Shown piece after piece: positions 11,250 to 24,600 of a DNA stretch of 64,000 nt; the first letter of the stretch is position 1; every line of letters begins with the position of its first letter. The stretch spans positions 1,240,001-1,304,000 of the forward strand of contig VWZS01009947.1 in assembly GCA_013397075.1 (NCBI GenBank), read 5' to 3'. The position numbers and the translations under genes are program-made. Below the pieces are notes generated by a model that worked only from the letters and a program-made list of their open reading frames with translations, did no database searches and had not been told where the DNA came from. This DNA is from Rhabdornis inornatus. Lineage: Eukaryota > Chordata > Aves > Passeriformes > Rhabdornithidae.

Positions 11250-11871
11250 AAAATGCTGGACAATGATTTTCTGAAAATGGTCAGTGCATATTAAACATAG
11301 AGCAAGGAGAAAAGCAGGTTTGCAACTTCTCCTGTCTCTTTGAAAACAAAATCAAGTCCCAAACTAAGAAAGTCCAGTATCCTTTTCCCATCCTAAGTTG
11401 GCTTCTGAGCCCGTCAGCTTTGCTTTTCTGAAAGACTTGTAAAATAACAGTTGAATTTGGAGTCCCACTCCTTCTTTGGATTTTATGGTTCTTGAACAAA
11501 ATAGAAAAAACTAGTTAATACACTGGATCTGCTCTGAGTTCATGCATTTCATTGAGGAAATATTTTGGGAGTGTAACTATACTGTTGCAAGACTGTTTTG
11601 GGCATCAGATATGTTCGGTTACTCCATTAGCCTTTCACCGCTGAAAACCTGGATTTGAATCCTGCTTTTATCACAAGTGAAATCAAGGGGATTGCCCATT
11701 GTTAAGTTGTTATGCCAAAAATACGGCACTGGCACGCTGTACTTAATGAGGAACTTTGGATGGAATGCCAGGACACACAGATCTGAGTTGAGGTGTGCTG
11801 GTAGACTGAGAAGGAAGCTTCTGAAACATCTCTGTAGTGCTTGTCAAATTATAGTGAATTCTAATTTCATA

Positions 11872-11877
11872 AATAAA
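11872..11877 (+). terminator. KCNK5: Possible proximal polyadenylation signal AATAAA
   Basis: AATAAA about 620 bases after the KCNK5 stop codon, in an AT-rich patch. If used, it would give a short 3' UTR lacking the AU-rich and Pumilio-type sites further on. Confidence 0.35.
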
Positions 11878-13442
11878 ATACTAAAATTAATAATTCCAAA
11901 GGAATGGATCGAGAAGGAGCCCTCTAACAAGGAAGAATCATCTGGGATGAAGCTCGCCAGCTGGGCTGCTAAGCTGCACATCAGCCCCAGACTGTCAAAG
12001 AGTAAAGTGTCTGGAAAACTGGCTGATTAAAGTATGTATGAGCACAAGCAGGATGCAATGAACTTTTTTAGTGTTGAAAGTGTCCTTCCACTGTCCATTT
12101 CCTAAAGGAAATACTTGAATGAACCTTATACCGTATCTGTGTACAGGTGAAGTTTTATTGACACTGTTCTTCTTAGGAAAAAATCACCTTGGGAAGCACA
12201 GATAGTCTCCAAATGCCCTCATGCCTGTTAGGAGGGACGTGTAGCACTACTGCTGATCTGGGCAGTGTGTTAGTCAGTATTGTTGTTTGATGTTCCTCCC
12301 TGCCTTGGTACTTCAGACATGACTTGAATGGGAGATGATTTTTGAAACAGTTGATTACACTTTGTATATTTTTTGGTTGTTTTTAGAGTTTGACCTATGA
12401 GCATATACGATGGTTATTCTATCCCACTTGATAGAAGATTGGGCAATATCAAACCTTGGGCAAACTGAGATGTGATCAAGTGACTTCAGGCCATAAGGCA
12501 CTTTTTTTAGAAGGAACTTTGGCTCTAAGCTTCTAAAAGTATTATCTTTTGACTTGGCAGATGGGCTGCTCACTAGAAGGAAATATGTCTGTTCATAACA
12601 TGTATGCCCAAATTGTTTTGGCTACAAAGAAATTTTACCATGGCTTTATTTTTCTTTCTTTTTCTGTATCTATGCATTAACTCTGACAACTCTTTCAAAT
12701 GAGGCTCTTGATTAATATGCTGGCAGAAGATACTGACTTCATTTTTATCCAATATATTTGGAACAGAAAATAGCCAAGACCTTTAAACCTTAGCATGTCA
12801 GGTTCTGCTGATCTGTTTGGTTTTAGAGTATTCAAGTCATTCTGGTATGTCTGAAAGTTTCCAAAGCTCAGCGAACAGTTAAAAGTTGTCTCAATCTCAT
12901 TTTCAGTGTAATGCTGGCAGACTCACTAGCTCTGTAAGAAGACCTTATGGAACCTTGAAATGCTAATCTTAAATTACTGGCTATTTCTGATAACTACAAA
13001 TATTGGCTGCAGCTTCAGTTGCTGGCTTGTTGCACAGAAGAAGGAGGATGTATGGGAAGCTGGTACTCTGGTTGGATAGCCTTTAGATAGAAAGTTTTGA
13101 AATTATCTATCTACTGTGATAACAGTAAGGGAAGAAAAGGGACTATCTTTACTATTCTGTTTCTTTCCTAGAATTTTCCACATATATGACATTTTTTCAA
13201 ATAGAATGTGAACACAATGGCCAAATTGTGGCCAGCTCGTGTCCACCTCTGTTATACTAAGCAACTGTGGAGTCAACATAATTTGATTTGTATTTTATCT
13301 GAAATCTATGGTAGTGTTGTTGACAAGAGATTCTCATTTGTAATCAAATTTTATTATATTTACTCTGTTTGGAGCAGGGGTGGCTGGATGAATTTGACTT
13401 GTACCTGGCAGGAAAGGGGGAGAGGCCATATCAAAATGATTC

Positions 13443-13451
13443 TTATTTATT
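13443..13451 (+). promoter_or_regulatory. KCNK5: AU-rich element nonamer in the 3' UTR
   Basis: UUAUUUAUU, the classic nonamer bound by AU-rich-element decay factors, lies in the inferred 3' UTR. A single copy in AT-rich DNA may be chance. Confidence 0.3.
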
Positions 13452-15559
13452 TCCAGTAAGATACCTTATTCCCCACTCTTCTAAAATTACTCCAAGCCCT
13501 TCAGGCTTTTGTATCTGAAGGGTTGTGGTTGACAGGTGTACTTTATAACTGTAAGAAATGTTAGGTAGGATTATGTGCATATGCGCAGGATGCTTGTGTA
13601 GTCAGTTTAGCCTTCTCTTATTTTTAAAAAAATACCTTTTGTTTAAGAAAGTCCACACTAACTTAAAAGAAAATGAGAAAGCACTCCATATAACTTTTGT
13701 TGTCCTCCAACTTGTCTTCCATTATTGATGCAAAGATCAAAGTTTTAGTAACAGTTAGAAAGCTACAGGACGAGGAGAGAAAAGACTTTCAGCAAGTGCG
13801 TGGAATGGAAAAGCATAGTCCAATCTTCATTTAAAAAACAAGGGAAAAAAAAAGAAAGAAAAAATTCTCTTTAATACCGAAATAATACAACCCAGACACT
13901 TGGCTGGGCTGCTTTGATTGGGAGGGGATGTTGCACACTGGAACCCAGACTCTGTTCTGCATAGTGAAGTGCACTTGTACGCCAGAGCTGAGAATAGATG
14001 GGATCTGTTTCAAATTATCAAGCTAGATGTGGCTCTCTGGCCTTTCCCAGTGTAGTCAGCATAGACTATAAGTCTGCATAATAAGTATCATGGGATTTAA
14101 AGTAATAGTTTAAATTTATTAAAACAAAGTACAATATTCCCAGTTTTTCGGAGAAACATGATCACACCTCACAAAACTGTTCTCAAGATATCCCACCATG
14201 TGCCTTAATGTAATCTTAACACTGGGAAAAAATTCCTCTTTACACAGGGGCCAACAAAACTGGTCTCATTTAGCCCTACATGTTTCAGAGTTTTGGAGGG
14301 GTTTAGTTGGTGCATAGCTTTCATAGTGGCTCTCTCCAAAAAGCTGAACCATTCCCAGGGTTTTTAAAATTATGGTGCCATCTCAGAAGTGCCGAAGTGC
14401 TAAGCAAGACAGCTTTTTGCCTGCCTGTCTTCCACATCTTGAGAAGAGCAGCTGCCTGGGGGATCTAAACTAATGTCTTTCTGCCTTCAAATTTACATGT
14501 AGTGACTTAAAGGGGTGTCCAGGCTGGATTTTGTTCTATTCAGCTCCAAAAGTGTCTCTGAGTGAATTCCCCAGTTGCTACCTGGTTATGTCTTGTAGTT
14601 ATTTCAATTATTTGGTCAATCTGGAAACATTTTCTTTGGATGCCAGTTGATTTCATTTGGCTAACAAATAATGTTAACAGTTTTCTTAAAGCTGTGGAAT
14701 TTGGTTTTATAAATGAGACAGATCTCTTCCTGGAAAGAGAGAAAAGGGGGATTTTTAAACAAGGAAAAAAGCTTAAAAGCATGTATAAGGAAGGGATGTA
14801 ATAGCAGTGAAAACTCTTCTTTCTAGCTATTGCCTACGAGTTTTAATTTCCAGCCACATCACGTGAAGGATGGGTTCACTTACTAGTTTTGCCAAGATGA
14901 GCCAGTACTTTCAATTTTGTTCTTTTTTTCAAAAATTAAATCCTGAAACGTGACCATGGAAGTCTATTCCTACAAAAGGCCTTTTAAGTGCTGTAAGACT
15001 GTGTGACCCCATTCTTCATGACATCGTTGTGATGCTTCTTGGGTTTGTGTTGTGCTGTTGAAGCCTGTTTTACCGGAAGGGCATCACTTCCAGATACCTG
15101 TCTCGCATCAGGCAGCCTGACACATCTGATACACTGGTACGAAGTCACTGAAGAAATACAAGATCAGAGTGTTAAATTTTTCTGAACTAATGATTCGTGA
15201 ATCTGTTGCTGGCAATGGATATCACAAAGCATGCAGAATTAAAACCAGGCTGATAACAGATCCATGGTAACACAGCTGTATATGCGAAGATTTTATTTTT
15301 CCTCCAGTTGATCTGGGAGAGTGTAGAGACAGACGAGGAGAGCAAAAAGCAATATGTCTGTTGACTAAACAAAAGAACTTTGTAGACATGTAATTTTTGT
15401 GCCTCGTAGGATTTATTCCATTTGTGATGGATTTAACTTTTAAAAATTAGCTTGTCTTTCATACAGCTTTTGACATTTGTGCAGTTCTGACTCTTATCAC
15501 TCCATAATATGCCTGTCTGTCTGTTCTTTGTTGCTGATTGTCACTGGAATCACACTGTA

Positions 15560-15567
15560 TGTAAATA
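15560..15567 (+). promoter_or_regulatory. KCNK5: Pumilio-type site UGUAAAUA near the mRNA end
   Basis: An exact match to the Pumilio consensus UGUANAUA about 45 bases upstream of the distal poly-A signal. A looser copy (UGUAUAUU) is at 12363-12370. Position in the terminal part of the 3' UTR is plausible for function, but this is a motif match only. Confidence 0.35.
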
Positions 15568-15610
15568 TTTGCTAAGTCTTTGTAAAATGTAATTTATTTT
15601 AATATTTTGC

Positions 15611-15616
15611 AATAAA
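15611..15616 (+). terminator. KCNK5: Distal polyadenylation signal AATAAA of KCNK5
   Basis: AATAAA within a strongly AT-rich end (Pumilio-type site, then ATTTATTTTAATATTTTGC) followed by a pyrimidine-rich stretch at about 15630-15640. This is the best candidate for the end of the KCNK5 transcript. Further copies at about 15887 and 15980 are weaker alternatives. Confidence 0.65.
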
Positions 15617-15635
15617 AAATTTACAATTTATCCTC

Positions 15636-18600
15636 TCTGTCATGAGAAGAATGGCAATCAATATTGCTTTTTAAAACTACCTACACTCGTAATGCACCTT
15701 ACAGATGAGACTGGTCTTGGCCCAAAGAGCTGGAAGGTGAAGAGCCAAAAAAGCGAGTTGTTTTATGCAGGCAGATGCCTGAACTCGTATGGGGTATTGA
15801 TGACTTCAGTTCAATGGCATCTGGTCTTCAATTAGATACAGCATAGCAAAGTATTATTCAATGTGGATTTTGGACAGCTGTTGAAAAATAAACTGAAGTT
15901 TATTTTAAGGGCTGTGTTTTATCAGTGGGCTGCTTTTAAAGAAGATGCGCAGAGATGGGAAGTGTTAGAATTAATCAGTACTGTGATAAAATAAAACAGA
16001 CATTTATGACTGGTATCTGATGCCAGATATCTGCTCTGGTATCATGCCAGAGCTATTAAAATATCTGCATAGCTGTTTATGAATTTTCACAATTTTTCTA
16101 GTAGCAATGCTCACCATTTTTCAGGCTAGAAGTATTTGCAGTCCTTCAACTCCAGCAGTTCCCTTGGCAACACGCTGGAAAATAGCTAACTACCTGCCTT
16201 AACAGGGAGTAAAATGTGACTTGGTGATACCCATGTTAGAGAAATTGGGATAGCCTCAGCGTGAGGAGGAAGAGCCTAAACCTTGGCATTTAGACAGCTG
16301 AGTGGAATTGCTGAAGCACGAGCTGGGAAAGTGAGGAGATGCATGGTCATGGAGCAAAGGGTGGATGCTGTTGGATTTGAGTGAGGGAAGCCAATCTCTG
16401 CTTTTCCTCCAGCCACACAACAGGAGCAGAGAAGAAAGAAGTACTTGACTGGTAGCCAAAAAGAGCCAAAGAGGGAGGTGGCAGCTCCTCACGGAGCTGA
16501 GGGCAGCACATAGCATGGAGTCTGGTAAGCATCCAGTAGTATTTCTATCAGCTCCCAGCAGGCTGGAGACTATTGTTCACCTTCTGCCCTCAGAATTTTC
16601 GTAGTGTCATTAATTTATAGAGGGGAGGGTAGCAAGAAGTAGGAAAACAGGACAAACCTGTATCTGTTACATGCCTGTTCTTATGGCCCATGCCTGGCAG
16701 CGGGTTCTCTGAACACAATAGCTTAATAGATAAAATCACAGACCAGCTGGCACTTAAAAAGCCTGATACGTTTTCACTGAATGTGTATCTTAGGCCTTTA
16801 CAGTGCCCAGTGCAACATGATACCAGCAACCTGCAGCTTGTGGGCACAGAGAACTCAAACCTTTAATTCTGAGAGATAAACACAGTAAGAAAGCAGGACC
16901 AGTTGTGGTTCAGGACCATTTTAAACAGGCAAATGCTACTCCATTCAGGGCAAGTTCCTGTAGCTGGACCTAGGTCCTGAAGAACCCATGAAACACCTCT
17001 CAATTCTTCTGCAAGGAGGTGGTGGAGCTCTGTTACCTATAGTTTAAGTTTAAAGAGGAAGGGTTTTCTTTTTAAATTTGTGACTTGTACCTCATGCCTC
17101 TCAGCAAGGGTTGGCTGGTTTTTGGGGTTTTTTTAGTTGGTTGATTTTTACTTCTTTTTTTTTTAACCTATAAAAAGGCTATCTTTTTTGCCTCTACCTG
17201 CCCTTGGTAAGATAAGTAATACTGTGGTATATAAAAATAAAAGATTGTGCTGAGTAAAATGTTCCTTAGATTTTTACTTCTTTTTGTTTCTTGGAGAATT
17301 ACCTTGACCTGCACCTAGACTGGGCTTTCTCTGCATACCCTGCCTGGCTTTACTGGCTGATTGTGGGCTGTGGTTCATCCCTGAGGAAAAAGGGGAAGTG
17401 ATGGGTAAATGGGAGTAAACCCAGCCCTGATCAGAGTCACCTATCTTTGCTGACAGCAAAGCCATGGCATTGCCTCCTCCCTTAGCTCTCCACTCAAACT
17501 TGTTCATCACTAGATCTTGTGCAGCATGAGGTACTAAAGTGGTTGGTGAGGGATATTCACTTTCTTTTTGGCAAATACCTGCTCTTGCAATACAGCTGGT
17601 GCAACTCCTGCTGTCTTGTGGCACGAGGGCAAAGACATAGGGAAAAAGGGGTTCAATACTGCCCTTTACTGCCTTGATTTTATTCCCAGCTCTCAAGGAA
17701 ACAGACTGACAAGGGTTTGGAGTCTTTTAGGGAGCAAGGGGTTGATGTTTTGTTGACAATAGGTGTCCAAGCAGGTGTTGTGCATCTTGGGGTGAACAAA
17801 GTAGCAGCCACTGGTTATCTTGGACTATGTAGCCAGCCTAGCACAGGGAGTGGTACCATGACTGAAAGGAGCATAGAGGTCCAAAACAGAGCAGGCACAA
17901 ATACTCATCTAACTGACCAAGGGAATTTGCTATTTCACACCAGCAGGGCTTCTTTGGGAAGAAAGAGTTAGTGTGGACTGGGGTGCTGGAGGCATTATCC
18001 TGCACAGAGGCTCCCTGAAAGCCAGGTATCATGTTGTAGTTGGGAGGGCTTCCTCTGATAGACAAGATTCCAAGTACCAGAACTCCTTCTAGTTAATAAA
18101 AAAAATGAGTAGTTATATGAAAAATATATTAACATATGAGAAACATTCTGATTAAAATGTTCTGATAATCATTTTGGATTTTACAAGTTAAACTGAAACA
18201 ACTGTGAAGTCAAAGAATTTTGGTTTTCTATTTTTAGAATATTTTTTATGGGGTGCCAGAATTTCTCTCCCTCTTGTCACTCCTTGCTGCTCATAGAAAA
18301 GAGCTGAAGAGTGGTAACTCACTCTTCATATTTTGGTGGTTATATTGTTTCCTACCTGGAGAAAGCTGTGGAAAATATACCCTGTCCCCTCTTTTCTCTT
18401 TACTGGGGTAGGGCTGCAAATGACAAGGAAAGCAGAAAAAAATTTGAAAATATGAATTCTGAAAAATTGAAAATTTTGAAAATTGAAAATCTCTGAGACT
18501 ATGAATTTCTCCTCTGTGAGGAGGTTAAAACATAAAACATCTTAAGTACAAGTCAGTATTTTTCCTACAGGCATTCTGTGAAATTTCCCATGCTCATTTT

Positions 18601-21600
18601 TAATAACATTCTTTCAGCTACTCTCCAAAAAATGCTAAACAAAAGCATTCATGTTTTCAGATTACATCTATGCATTATAAATTCAGGTAAAATGTGAATA
18701 CTTAGACATACTTTTAATCTTATTTGATATAAAAGTATAGTGTGGCACTATAACATACCTATAATTGTAAGGAGAATTAATGCACTCAGTATGAATGACC
18801 AAGAGCAAAAAATTCCTGTGTAAGGCCTGTCAACAGCTTTGCACTGTTCTGTGGACTTTCGGCTTTGGACACTTGTTCATCACATTTCTGTTTATCTAGT
18901 TAAGTTTTTGGGTGTACAAGGGAGTATCATAATTCCTAATGCCGCTAAGATCAGAGACAAAAATCCTCTTCTGTGCTGATTTGTGGGTTGGGCGCTATTC
19001 ATACTGATCAAAATAAACTGTGCAGAGGAGCACTTGTTCCTACATACTGCTGGTTGCTGGGCAGAACTGCAAAATATGTGCATACCAACGTGAAATAAAT
19101 CTGTGTTCACATTGAAATAGAAGTCACAAGCTTCTGTAGCTAAAGTATAAGTGTTTATTCATAATGCTCTGTTGTCCTTCTCTGGCAACCTTCATATTTG
19201 TGGCTTATGGGTTGTTGGCAGCTAGCAAAAAGTAAAGGAACAAATTAACACTTCACATGCAGACAATCTCTGCTTATATACTCTATTCCTCTCGTCCTGG
19301 GATTTTTGCCAACTCATCTCTGGCACAGCTGGAAAGGAAGGAAAAATAGTAAGCTAATTGGTCTGCTTTTTAATTGCTGATTAGAACGGGAAATTAATAC
19401 AAAAGCAGGAGTAAGCAACACACCTGGGACACCTGAGGGGGACACTGCACTCTTTGGCTGTTTTTGTGGCTGTTAGTTTTTAATAAATGATAGCAAATGA
19501 GTGGCTTACAAGGATGGCTTGCTTTCATAAAATGAAGACTCAGATTTTAAGGTTTTTTTCTGTGCTGCTTATCTTCAGAAAGTGAAATTCACCGATGTAA
19601 ATTGTGAGACTAGACTGAGATAAATGATAGAGATCAGGTGAAGGCAAGAAGGTAAAGCAAATACCTGATTTTAAAATTTAACCTTCAAGTTATCTGTGTT
19701 TTTGTGGTGTAAGTTCTCTGTCCTTCACAGTTGCTCAAAGTGAGAGAGCCTGACATTTTGCTCCAGCTCTGGTAAGCCCAGCATGTCAGTCAGGCAAAGT
19801 TAAAGGGATGTGATATTGAATTAAGAAAATTTTTTTTTAGGGAAAGAGATACAATTTGTATCAAGTACAGGAAGAAATCAGAACTACAGTAGCTGAGGAA
19901 TCTGTTAATTGTGGGGAGATTTACTCTAAAACACTAAGAAATTACTTTTCTGGCAAATAATTTCAAGCAGTTTTCTGAAGATATTGTCTGGCTGACTGAT
20001 ATTGATGTCTTTGGGGAAGTTTAATTCTATGATGTTTGTCAGTAGATACAAAGTATAATTTCATGGAGGCATAACAGCTGAAAGCTCCAAAATCTGCAGG
20101 AAAGAATTGGCAGCATTTTAAAATGTGTAGGTTTGAGACAGGATTCTTTCAAAGAATGCAAGGAAAATAAAAAATAAGGTGGAGATGGATTGTAGCTCTA
20201 ACTAGCTCTTATTTAAAAGCTTCTGCCCCCAAGTATTACTGTGCCTTCAAGTGCTATGTGGTTTTGGAAATGCATAGAATAAACTCTGGCACAGAGGGAG
20301 GAAGAGACTTTGGGGTTGTCACAGCGTATTTACTGAAAAATGACCACTCTTGAAAGCAATATCAACATGACTCAGGGTGGGAAGAACTGTGACTGATTTC
20401 AAAGACACATTCTAGTCAGACTTATGCAGTAATGATCCAACTAATTTTTCAAGGAAGGATACCACTTCCAGCACTTTTGGCTGTATTTTCTGGTTCCCAT
20501 CACTTGTCTTTTTGTTTATATATCTTAATTTTCCCTTCCCTCAGCTGTGTTGCACCTGTCCCATGCCCCCTAGGAACACCAGGGCTGCCTGCAGGCAGGA
20601 CACAGCAGCCTCTTGGCATTTGAGGCTGACAGGCAGAGATAGACTTGGCTTCTCTGCCGAAACAATGTCAGTCTGAGCTGCTTCAGCTGCAGGAGGCAGA
20701 CACTGAACAACCAAGGCACCCAGCTGAGTGGTCCTGGCTTCCTTCAGTGAGAAACTCAAGCTTCTGCACCCTTTCAGCCATGCTGTTTTTATCTGCTGGG
20801 GATTAAGATTCGCCTGGATGTAGTTCAGTAAAGGGCACAGGTAGAACTTCACTAGGGGGCAATGAAGTGGACTGGGCAAGCCTGTTGAAATGCAGGGACT
20901 TGTAATTGAGGCTCCAGTTCAAAACAGGTTTTGAAAGAGGCTATGTCTATCGTGAATTTTAATTGTACCTTTTCTAGCTCCGTGTTCCTTCTCCCCTTCT
21001 TCCCACTCCAGTTCTCATTTACCACCACTCCTATGCTCCTCTGCCCCACTTCATAACCACAGGGGTCCCTACTGCTGCAGCCTCTGAACTGGGGGGATAA
21101 AGCTTAGCTCTTTCAGTCTGGAACTCTCCAGAAGTCTTCCAACCTTTAGATACACCTTAGCTTGTTGTGTGTTCAGATCTCTTGGCATGACTATATTTGT
21201 CTTTGTAGATGTGGCCTAAAATCATGTTACCAATGCACCAAGTAAGCAGCAAAGCTATCACCTGTTTAAATAAACCTTTGGCTCCGAATCAACAATTTGC
21301 CAGAAGAAAAGAAATTGAATAGAACAAAATATGTTTGATTATTTACTAAAGGCATAATGGCCTGGAGACTGAAAACAAAGAGTGGGACTGAAAACCAGAT
21401 GGCAACCAATATAATCTAGACAGCCTACATATCGAATCTTTAGGGTACAGAAAACTCCCACAGTGGAATCTTTTTAAGCAGTAGAGAAATCCGTCTGTGC
21501 TACTTTCCCAGTTACAGTAATTCCAAATAAATGCCAGAGCTGTGACTTTTAAAATACCTTAGATCAGTGTCAGGAACCATTTATGTGTTAACACTTGACT

Positions 21601-24600
21601 TGAAGTGGCCTCAGAATGCCAGTGAGAGGGGAGGAGCAGGAATGGGGTCTCATACCAGCTCTGTGCAGAAGCCCCCAGCACAAGATTTGCCACTTGTGTT
21701 ATGAAAGAGTCCATAGAAAGCTGATAATGCATGAGAGCACAAGCTCATGGGATGGATGCTGCTGGTGCCACGTGCCATAGTTGAATTCTAGGGTGTTATG
21801 GTGTCAGGGAGTGTAAAGGGACCCTTTCAGACAGGGACAATCAGCTGATTACAGGCACAGAACAGACTGTGAATAGCAGCTGCCAGTGGCCCCAGGCAGA
21901 ATTATCAGAGATATTCGTATAGATTGCATTGCTCTTAGGCTTGTTAGTATAGAACTGAGGTAGAGCAGTCTTTTTCAAGTATCAGGGAATATATGGCAGC
22001 ACCAAAGTCATTGCACACAAAAATGAAACCCTAGGATTGAGAAACAGGACTAGATAGAGACAGTCACCATGTAGAACTTTGAAAAGGAGGAGGAAAATGG
22101 AGCAACCCTCACTCCAGACCACCTGCACACAGCAGGAAATCTGCATGAGGGGGGAGGAAGAAACCATGTCAACTATGGGTGAAAAAGATTGTTCTACATC
22201 CCCACATCCTGCTAAACAGACCTTTTCTTGGACTGATGTTTGTGCCAGGCTAATATTTGGAGTGGGAAGGATAAGAACATAGTTTGGGTGGCTTCAAAGT
22301 TTTAGAACACTGTCTCTTGTATTTCTTGTTGCAGCTGAAAGCCCTGAAGTATCCCTGTGCACTGGGACTCTGGGCTGGCACTTGTTCCCTTAACAGAAAT
22401 CCACAGGCAAGGAGGGCAGGTCTGTGCCACCATACACCAGCTGCTGGGAAAGGACTTTGAAGAAGCAAAAATTGTCATCACCTCACAAGAAAGAGCTGTG
22501 TCCTCCCTCCCACTGAATCACCACAGTGATCCTCGAGGGTAAAAAAGAGGTAAACCTATATCTTCATAATATCTTCATACATCCATTAGATGACATTCAA
22601 ACAAGGAACCATGTCCATATGCTTAATGAGAAACATACAACCCTGTCTTGTTGAGAAGACTCTCCAGGAGGGCAGCTGGCAATTCCTGGAGTGATACCCT
22701 TGTTCCCTGTTGTTACAGACCATGAGGTGTTTCATGTCTTGTTGCTGCTCTACATTCACCCATCTTCTCTCAAGGGAGACAGTGGTGCTGCTTCCCTCAG
22801 GATCAGACCAGAACCTAGGTGGGTCTCCTTTGCAGAATCCCTCATGCAAGGTTCCTTTGCTCTTACCCATTTTGAATGCTCTTACAGCCTTGGAAGACCA
22901 TGGAGTGTGAGCAGACCTCAAATCCATATGACACTGTGTTGACAACAAGTAGCTGTCTGGTTGTAGCTTTGGCAGGATCTACTGGTGCTGTTTCCAGTAC
23001 CTCCCTCAGCAGGTGCTTTTTTCAGGTAATGTAGTAATTTTTCTTACACATAACATGCAACCCTCTGAAGTTTAATTCTGTGATAACTTTATATTCCCAT
23101 TAGCAAGTAGCAATAATTAGTTCCTGTTCTCTTCTTCATTGTAATTTTTCACTGTCCTGGGAGCAGAGACCTCTGGGCAGCAAAAATAGGAAGAAACTAA
23201 AAACAGAATTAATGAGAAAGAAACCAACATGTATCAGTATAGAGCCCATATAAAGAAATTCTTAAAATCCCATCCTCTCACCTCAAGAAAGTAATTTCAA
23301 ACACTTTAAAGATAATTAAAATCAAGTAAAATATCTAGAATAGCATCAGAATTACTACTGTATGAAAGGATCTGGGGGGTGTCAAAGATCCCCCACCAAA
23401 CACACCAGATGGCTTCCAAAGCCATAATTCCTGGGATGTATGAGCAAAGTTAGAACATGTGAGAGATGAGAAGTATTGTTCCACTCCCTAGGATGGTTGG
23501 GCTAACATGGACTCTTGCATGAGATCAGATCATCAGATTTTAAGGAAGCTGTAGGTAAACTGAGAGCAGTCTGTATTACAGCAATAAGAAAATGTTTTAA
23601 GAAAAGATGACACTTGAGGAAGTCATTAGAAAAGGCTGCAAATGTTTATTCAGACTAAAAAAGAAAACAAAAGAACCAGTACGCATAAGTCTTCTGGTGG
23701 GTAAAAGACTTCCGAAGACTGCTAAGCAAGGGGTAAACTGTTCTTTTTAGGCCGTGGAGAAAATAATAAAAGAAATCTGTCAACATTGCAATAAACATGA
23801 CAGAGCCTAGTGCCACAACCACATGATTTCCAACTGTAAGAGCAATAAACTCCTAGATGGACATTGACTTTAAATTCTTGGAGAATTTGAAAATGGTTTA
23901 GGCAAACAGCTAAACTGTTAGGGATAGTCTTGCTACATGTACAGACACCCAGTACAGAAGGGCATATTCAGTTATCTCTTGAAGTCCCTTTCAGCTGTAG
24001 TTTGTGTCCATTCTAAGAGTCTGATCTGTTTTTATTACTCTCTAAATTATTGCTCTTATGTATTAGGGTTACTCAGACTAATGCGACTGCTATAAATCAG
24101 ATGCAATATTTCAGATGCATTGTAGAAATAACATACTCTCTCCTACTTACTTAACCAGCTGCCCCAATGTGGTTAGAATGTACTAACACAAAAGAGAACA
24201 AAAAACGTGTAAATAATAAAAAGACAAGGAGACTTCATATCCTTTCTATACCCTGCACTTCCTTAGTTGTCAAGGCCACTGGAAAATGGTGCTGTGTGGG
24301 ATCTTCTAGTTCACTGTCTGGCTCTCCTTTCCAGTGTCAAGTGTTTGGATATAATAGTGTTGACGCAAAGATTGCTATATCTATGCCAGTGTATTCCATC
24401 TGCTTTTCCACTTGAAAGAAGGAATGATTTTTTTTTTTCGTTTCAAGCAGCTTCTCCTTGAACAGTATGTCCTCCTTGCCCACCTTTTCCTCCCACTTCT
24501 TAGTCATCCTCCATGGCTTTTCAGCCACATGTATGGATTTATGTGACTCGGATGAAGTGGTTGTACTGTGCATCAGTTGTCATGTGTGTAAAGTTACAAA

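Larger units (their letters stand above)
11250..15635 (+). other. KCNK5: KCNK5 3' untranslated region (inferred extent)
   Basis: This follows the TGA stop directly, with no sign of another gene before a strong AATAAA at 15611-15616 set in AT-rich sequence typical of a vertebrate mRNA end. The length, about 4.4 kb, is an inference from that signal. A shorter form could end after the AATAAA at 11872-11877, and signals at about 15887 could extend it. A 117-codon open frame (11677-12030) lies within it and shows no recognisable domain. Confidence 0.6.

Noticed and set aside
11677..12030. 117-codon + frame downstream of the KCNK5 stop
   Set aside because: It lies in the inferred 3' UTR, has no recognisable domain and overlaps an AATAAA; most likely chance.
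17274..17696. 140-codon minus-strand frame
   Set aside because: There is no domain, no supported splice sites and no coherent neighbour; its length is within reach of chance in this somewhat GC-richer patch.
22586..22948. 120-codon minus-strand frame with two overlapping + frames
   Set aside because: Open on both strands with no domain or splice support; treated as chance.
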